Below, piece by piece: positions 4,101 to 7,087 of a stretch of DNA of 7,087 nucleotides. How positions within the stretch are numbered: the stretch's first letter is position 1; each line of letters opens with the position of its first letter. The stretch comes from Candidatus Nanoanaerosalina archaeon (GTDB lineage Archaea > Nanohalarchaeota > Nanosalinia > Nanosalinales > Nanoanaerosalinaceae), in NCBI GenBank assembly GCA_022729285.1, contig JALDAI010000038.1, positions 1-7,087 on the forward strand. Direction: 5' to 3'. The notes under the pieces were generated by a model that worked only from the letters and a program-made list of their open reading frames with translations, was not told the origin of the DNA and searched no databases. The position numbers and the translations under genes are program-made.

Positions 4101-5168
4101 TTAATCCAGATAATAGTTATAAGACCGTCCATTACGTTCTCTGTCAACAATTCCATTTTCCATAAGTCTCTTTAGTATATTATTGATGCTACGAACTGCA
4201 TGTGAACGACTCGAATAACTTGTTATATCTAATGTATCAGCAATTTCACCGGAGGAACACTTACCTTGGTCCTTCATGACTTCTACAACTTTTTTCTGTT
4301 TCTCTGTTAACTCCTTCATCTTATCTTCTTTTACTTCCTTGCTTACTTCTTCATCTTCATCCTGTTGGTCACTTCGGCTTTTCTGAACTTCATTATCTTC
4401 CATGATATCTTCTACATCTTTTGCTTCTATAAATGAAAAGTCATTTTTAGCTGCATGAACTACACATCTGTTACATGTTCTAAGTATTTCACGTGGGAAC
4501 CCGTCAGCAAATTCATATATCTTCATTATAGCTGACTGTGTAAATGGTTCTAGTGAACTTCCTCCTGCTTTTTCAATTCTTTTACGAACAAGATCTATTG
4601 TCTCATCTTTGTCTAAAGAGTTAAGATAAATAACATCAGTTGCCCGGTTGTACAACGTGTATACGTTCTCTGAAAGAGTTTCTTTAAACTCAGGCAATCC
4701 TGCTGAGATAACTGAAAGATTGTCTACATGATCAATTATTGTCCTAACCCATTCAAGAACTTGTGGTGAAGCTTCATGGCCTTCATCGATAATAAGTAAC
4801 GATGGTTCATCTAACTTCTTATCTAGTTCATGGTGAATGTTATATAATGAGTATGAATTAAACAATCTCTGGATGAAGTTAGGTGAAAGTAGTTCATCTT
4901 TTAAATAAATAAGGAAATTATCCTCAGTTTTCGGAGGTTTAGGCATGTACTTCACATTACTGTAACTATCACAGTGCGTGATCAACCACTTCAATAAATT
5001 AGTCTTTCCAGCGCCTGTATCGCCTAAAATAATTGAGAATTTATTTTCTGCATCAATTGCATTCTGTAAACGTGTAAGTTCATCTTTGTACCCTACCATA
5101 AGATCCGGGTAAATTTTGAAGTTAAACGGGTTTTCATGCCATCCTACTTTTTGTAACCATTCCTTCAT
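4101..5168 (-). CDS. ExeA/TniB-like AAA+ ATPase with C-terminal winged helix (355 aa)
   Basis: The N-terminal HENPFNFKIYPDLMVGYKDE (11-30) and the layout that follows resemble the ExeA/TniB branch of AAA+ ATPases. Walker A is G49-DTGAGKT (49-56), Walker B is LLIIDEGHEA (124-133; D128, E129), a sensor-1-like strand is LSVISAGLPEF (151-161), a candidate arginine finger is R175, and a sensor-2 segment is GFPREILRTCNRC (223-235). A charged linker (about 255-290, with the acidic QQDEDEEVSKEVKED) leads to a winged helix (about 288-355; KQKKVVEVMKDQGKCSSGEIADTL...GRSYNYYLD). ExeA helps secretin assembly, TniB assists transposition, and Orc1/Cdc6 also combines AAA+ with a winged helix; none of these roles can be assigned here. 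No transmembrane segment is seen. DNA binding through the C-terminal domain and ATP-driven remodelling are inference. The start at 5168 has a strong SD. The promoter overlaps a perfect 18-bp palindrome. Confidence 0.82.
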   Translation of the reverse strand: MKEWLQKVGWHENPFNFKIYPDLMVGYKDELTRLQNAIDAENKFSIILGDTGAGKTNLLKWLITHCDSYSNVKYMPKPPKTEDNFLIYLKDELLSPNFIQRLFNSYSLYNIHHELDKKLDEPSLLIIDEGHEASPQVLEWVRTIIDHVDNLSVISAGLPEFKETLSENVYTLYNRATDVIYLNSLDKDETIDLVRKRIEKAGGSSLEPFTQSAIMKIYEFADGFPREILRTCNRCVVHAAKNDFSFIEAKDVEDIMEDNEVQKSRSDQQDEDEEVSKEVKEDKMKELTEKQKKVVEVMKDQGKCSSGEIADTLDITSYSSRSHAVRSINNILKRLMENGIVDRERNGRSYNYYLD

Positions 5169-5175
5169 ATATAGT

Positions 5176-5181
5176 TCACCT
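5176..5181 (-). promoter_or_regulatory. Strong SD of the AAA+ ATPase gene
   Basis: Read leftward, AGGTGA (5181-5176) is a perfect match to the archaeal anti-SD core and ends seven bases before the ATG at 5168. It fixes the start. Confidence 0.7.
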
Positions 5182-5188
5182 AACTAAA

Positions 5189-5219
5189 TGTGACTTCACA
5201 GTTACCTCATATGAGGTAA
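5189..5219. promoter_or_regulatory. Twin palindromes over the AAA+ ATPase promoter
   Basis: TTACCTCATATGAGGTAA (5202-5219) is a perfect 18-bp palindrome. Immediately beside it TGTGA (5189-5193) and TCACA (5196-5200) form a second dyad across two bases. Both lie 21-51 bases upstream of the ATPase start, where its TATA element and start site should be (CATATTA-like sequence near 5217-5223 on the minus strand). A bound dimer would block transcription, so repression or autoregulation is likely. The cognate regulator is unknown; the ATPase's own winged helix is one candidate. Confidence 0.6.
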
Positions 5220-5260
5220 TATGAACACTTTTTTCACTATTACTACCTTGTAGAACAAAG

Positions 5261-5267
5261 TATTTAA
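5261..5267 (+). promoter_or_regulatory. Candidate TATA box of a short rightward transcript
   Basis: TATTTAA (5261-5267) is preceded by an A-rich stretch (AACAAAG). It predicts a start near 5290, about 120 bases before a hairpin and T6 run (5375-5411). It could drive a small RNA or a long leader for the OB-fold gene. Weak evidence. Confidence 0.3.
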
Positions 5268-5324
5268 TTATTGTGAAGGCGTGATTTTCAGAATGAAGTG
5301 GATGTGTAAGAAAAATAATAAGCC

Positions 5325-5478
5325 AATGTGAGAGTTAGATCCATAAAATAGATATGCGTAATTCAAATGCGGGTGCAATGTGAGGATAAACTCTAGGATT
5401 ATTGCTTTTTTGCTTAATTATCAGGACAAATACAACTCAGTATATCTAACTAATCAAATAACCCGAATGTGAGAGTTA
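5325..5478. repeat. Direct repeat AATGTGAGAGTTA and a variant copy
   Basis: AATGTGAGAGTTA occurs exactly at 5325-5337 and 5466-5478, with a variant AATGTGAGGATAA at 5377-5389. Both exact copies are followed by ATCCATAA (5339-5346 and 5488-5495), so the duplicated unit is longer than 13 bases, with a 7-base insertion in the second copy. AATGTGA also begins the dyad at 5189. Possibly regulator sites or a duplicated RNA element. Confidence 0.5.
5375..5411 (+). terminator. Hairpin plus T6, possible terminator of a short transcript
   Basis: GCAAT (5375-5379) pairs with ATTGC (5401-5405), and an inner GAG (5382-5384) pairs with CTC (5391-5393) across internal loops. T6 (5406-5411) follows directly. 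The layout is terminator-like, but the stem is weak and interrupted. Confidence 0.3.
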
Positions 5479-5664
5479 AACGGTTTCATCCATAATTTTT
5501 CCATAGATATCTTCTAAGATAACCCTGGGTTTATCATGGTAATTTAGGTAAAGAAACAAAAACCAGGAGAGAGGTAATCAATAAATACTTTTTCAGGAAA
5601 AATCAACCATTATTTTTCTTTGAGACGTTAAAAAAGTCGTTTAATTATAGTAATACCTAGTCAA

Positions 5665-5672
5665 CTTTTATC
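5665..5672 (+). promoter_or_regulatory. TATA-like element of the OB-fold gene (leaderless)
   Basis: CTTTTATC (5665-5672) is centred about 27 bases before ATG 5695, with no SD between, so the transcript is probably leaderless. The sequence before the start (ATTTTCTAAT) is shared with the leaderless 122-residue gene. Confidence 0.45.
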
Positions 5673-5694
5673 TTACTAAATTCATTTTCTAATC

Positions 5695-6030
5695 ATGAAT
5701 GAAAAACAAGTAGGTATTTTGTTCATGTGTATTGGAACCGGGCTACTCTTTCTCTCTGAAATAGTTCATGAACCAGATGAAGTTCATTTACAAGATGTGA
5801 ATGAGGATCATTTAAACAGTATAATCATGTTTAAGGGCCGTATTAGCAGCTTAACTTCGACTGAAAGTATTTCTTTTTTAGAGTTTGAAAGTAGATCTGA
5901 GTTAGATGTTGTTTCCTTTGGCGATGTTGACGGTGTTTCTGAAGGGGATGGTGTGAAGGTAGTAGGCACTGTTGAGATGTACCAAGGCGAATTACAGATA
6001 GTGGCCGAAGAAGTAGAACTGAAAAAATAA
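5695..6030 (+). CDS. Membrane-anchored OB-fold protein (111 aa)
   Basis: One hydrophobic segment (about 6-22, VGILFMCIGTGLLFLSE) follows a short basic-acidic start. The rest (about 42-110) has the strand pattern of an OB-fold nucleic-acid-binding-type domain: IIMFKGRISSL, then SISFLEFES, VVSFGDVDGVSEGDGVKVVGTVEMYQGELQIVAEEVEL. The 'G..V.V.GTV..Y.GELQI' ending is typical of the tRNA-anticodon/helicase OB class. The Lys before the membrane segment and the acidic stretch after it suggest N-in, C-out topology, which would put the OB fold outside the cell. No cleavable signal or lipobox is seen. A ligand cannot be named: nucleic acid, polysaccharide or protein are all possible. The pilin-like gene starts 39 bases downstream on the same strand, which hints at a shared envelope role. 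Confidence 0.65.
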   Translation: MNEKQVGILFMCIGTGLLFLSEIVHEPDEVHLQDVNEDHLNSIIMFKGRISSLTSTESISFLEFESRSELDVVSFGDVDGVSEGDGVKVVGTVEMYQGELQIVAEEVELKK

Positions 6031-6039
6031 TTAGTTAAC

Positions 6040-6045
6040 TTTATT
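6040..6045 (+). promoter_or_regulatory. TATA-like element of the pilin-like gene
   Basis: TTTATT (6040-6045) is centred about 27 bases before ATG 6070 and no SD is visible. This suggests a separate leaderless start, although read-through from the OB-fold gene is possible because there is no terminator between the two. Confidence 0.35.
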
Positions 6046-6069
6046 GGTTAAGGTATACATAACGTATTT

Positions 6070-6792
6070 ATGAGCGATTTTAGGAAAGGTATCTCTCCCC
6101 TAATATCTTATGTACTACTCACCGGAGTGATTATAGCAGCTACAACCAGTATTTTAGCGATGGGTTATCCTTTATTAAATGAAATGAGAGACACTACCTC
6201 CATACAACAAGCTATTAATACTTTAAACGAAGTAGATTCTGCTATTAGAGATACTGCTTCGGGAGGAACTTATACAACCAGAACTTTTAGGATAATGCAT
6301 AAGAGAGGAGATTACTTTTTTGATGAGGATAATAATGCAATAGTCTATGAGATAGATACTGAAAGTACTATAATATCTCCACATACGTCCACTGATTTAG
6401 GACCTATTACTCTTTCTTCTAACACCGGTGTAGGCGCTTCAATTGATGACGAAAATAGTTGTTACCTACTAGAGAACGATGTTACCGAGGTATGTATCTC
6501 TCAGAGTGAGTTTGATGACGGAGAATCTGATACTTCTGATCTTATTGTTTACTGGGATAACAAGGATATTTCTGAGGAAGTTTTTGGAGGATTTGAGGTT
6601 TTTGTTAACAACGATGAGTCAACTAGTTCAGGAGAGATACAGACTCGTTTAAGTGAGAAAGATGGAGACCTTCCTAGGGGAACTGTTGAGGCTGAGGTAA
6701 GGAATGCAGGGCCAAATGATTTGGAGTACACTGTAACTTTTGAGCTGTACCCGGACTCTGATTTTGTCAAAGTAGATGTTTCCGGAACCTAG
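6070..6792 (+). CDS. Type IV pilin-like protein with class III signal peptide (240 aa)
   Basis: The start MSDFRKG-ISPLISYVLLTGVII (1-22) is an archaeal prepilin signal: a short charged leader, predicted prepilin-peptidase cleavage after Gly7, and a hydrophobic helix (about 8-35) that anchors the subunit and packs in the fibre core. It resembles haloarchaeal pilins of the RGVSPVIG type. The remaining 200 residues are acidic and strand-rich with many Thr/Ser/Asn, consistent with a surface-exposed head; Cys131 and Cys142 could form a disulfide. The C-terminal part (GTVEAEVRNAGPNDLEYTVTFELYPD, about 204-229) looks like a beta-sandwich strand pair. It is longer than most haloarchaeal pilins (about 120-180). 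A minor pilin or adhesin is possible. No pilus ATPase or membrane-core gene is in the window. Confidence 0.8.
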   Translation: MSDFRKGISPLISYVLLTGVIIAATTSILAMGYPLLNEMRDTTSIQQAINTLNEVDSAIRDTASGGTYTTRTFRIMHKRGDYFFDEDNNAIVYEIDTESTIISPHTSTDLGPITLSSNTGVGASIDDENSCYLLENDVTEVCISQSEFDDGESDTSDLIVYWDNKDISEEVFGGFEVFVNNDESTSSGEIQTRLSEKDGDLPRGTVEAEVRNAGPNDLEYTVTFELYPDSDFVKVDVSGT

Positions 6793-6817
6793 TTTTTTCC
6801 TCTGGAAAACCTTTTTT
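6792..6817 (+). terminator. Hairpin plus T6 terminator after the pilin-like gene
   Basis: TTTTCC (6795-6800) and GGAAAA (6804-6809) form a perfect 6-bp stem with a TCT loop, starting just past the stop codon. CC and T6 (6812-6817) follow. This is a compact intrinsic-type terminator; T6 at 6793-6798 precedes it too. Confidence 0.6.
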
Positions 6818-6846
6818 ATAGGGAAAAACGTATTTTTTAATAGGTG
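6812..6846 (+). promoter_or_regulatory. TATA-like element and SD of the acylphosphatase gene
   Basis: TTTTTTATA (6812-6820) shares its T-run with the preceding terminator and predicts a start site near 6843. The SD GGTG (6843-6846) ends seven bases before ATG 6854, the same spacing as in the other SD-bearing genes here. If the start site is that close, the leader is very short. Confidence 0.45.
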
Positions 6847-6853
6847 TTGTTCC

Positions 6854-7087
6854 ATGGCTGAGAAAAGGATGAGGGTTTTGGTTGATGGAAGGGTTCAAGG
6901 AGTGTTTTTTAGAGCAAATACTAAGAAAAAGGCTGAAAAACTTGGTTTGTCCGGTTGGGTTAAAAACCTTGATGATGGTCGTGTTGAAGCAGTTTTTGAA
7001 GGAGAGGAGAAGGGTTTACAGGAGATTTTGAGTTTTTGTGAGATAGGTCCTAAACTGGCGAAGGTTGAAGATGTTTCTGTTGAGTAC
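6854..7087 (+). CDS. acyP: Acylphosphatase, 3' end cut off by window edge
   Basis: It hydrolyses acyl phosphates such as acetyl phosphate and carbamoyl phosphate to the carboxylate and phosphate. The family signature is clear: VDGRVQGVFFR (10-20) with the phosphate-binding loop and catalytic Arg20, and GWVKNLDDGRVEAVFEG (34-50) with catalytic Asn38. The C-terminal GPKLAKVEDVSVEY (65-78) is the usual end-strand region. Acylphosphatases are about 90-98 residues, so roughly 12-18 residues lie beyond 7087. It is cytosolic, with no signal peptide. It has its own promoter and SD after a terminator, so it is probably a separate transcription unit. The only Cys is Cys62. Confidence 0.93.
   Translation, partial: MAEKRMRVLVDGRVQGVFFRANTKKKAEKLGLSGWVKNLDDGRVEAVFEGEEKGLQEILSFCEIGPKLAKVEDVSVEY

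Larger units (their letters stand above)
5169..5694. other. Gene-free intergenic region between divergent units
   Basis: About 525 bases with no credible protein gene and nothing tRNA-like. From left to right it holds the ATPase SD and palindromes, a TATA-like element (5261-5267), three AATGTGAG-type repeats, a hairpin with a T6 run (5375-5411), the near-palindrome GATAACCC-T-GGGTTTATC (5518-5535) and the promoter of the OB-fold gene. A 12-codon frame from ATG 5293 is too short to call a gene. Confidence 0.6.

Noticed and set aside
5293..5331. Leaderless 12-codon frame (MKWMCKKNNKPM)
   Set aside because: It is correctly placed after a TATA-like element, but it is too short to call without conservation or expression data.
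5169..5694. tRNA or other structured RNA gene
   Set aside because: No T-loop consensus (GGTTCRANYCC-like) or paired acceptor arms were found in either large intergenic region by eye.
6549..6855. Minus-strand open frames over the pilin-like gene and its terminator
   Set aside because: No recognisable domain, no promoter or SD, and they run through a terminator and promoter used by sense genes.

Overview
The window is archaeal. It carries a 65-residue histone-fold protein, an archaeal-type RPA (two OB folds and a CPDC...CKEH zinc ribbon), a RadA recombinase with an N-terminal HhH domain, a stand-alone PRC-barrel protein, a class III (archaellin/pilin-type) signal peptide, TATA boxes about 25-30 bp ahead of start codons, and a mix of leaderless starts and Shine-Dalgarno (SD) sites (AGGTGA, GGTG). 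The DNA is AT-rich and many proteins are acidic: the histone has a net charge near -7. This fits a low-GC, salt-adapted archaeon, perhaps a DPANN/Nanohaloarchaeota-like lineage. That placement is inference; no taxonomic marker here settles it.

Layout. (1) Positions 1-1183 form an accessory-looking stretch. A leftward 122-residue helix-turn-helix-like protein lies between two arrays of a 19-bp dyad (TGTTC-N9-GAACA). It is followed by about 650 bases of gene-free AT-rich DNA holding a second dyad family (TAGTCAAC-T-GTTGACTA) and several 14-bp-spaced direct repeats. (2) At 1184-1459 lies a leftward MarR-like winged-helix protein, divergent from the next unit. (3) At 1581-3712 lies a compact rightward operon histone-rpa-radA (gap of 4 bases, then an 8-base overlap, each internal start with its own SD). 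It encodes duplex-DNA, single-strand-DNA and strand-exchange proteins together. (4) At 3783-5168 there are two leftward genes: a PRC-barrel protein and an ExeA/TniB-like AAA+ ATPase with a C-terminal winged helix. (5) Positions 5169-5694 are gene-free and hold an 18-bp perfect palindrome over the ATPase promoter, a 13-bp direct repeat and a possible short transcript. (6) At 5695-6792 there are two rightward envelope genes: a membrane-anchored OB-fold protein and a type IV pilin-like protein. (7) At 6854 a rightward acylphosphatase starts and runs off the window.

The strongest candidates for something undescribed are the two dyad arrays around the 122-residue gene, whose half-sites alternate orientation every 13-16 bp over six sites; the histone, which has lost nearly all canonical DNA-contact residues; the RadA whose P-loop reads GEFGSAKT, with Ala in place of the last Gly; and the pairing of a probably extracytoplasmic OB-fold protein with a pilin.
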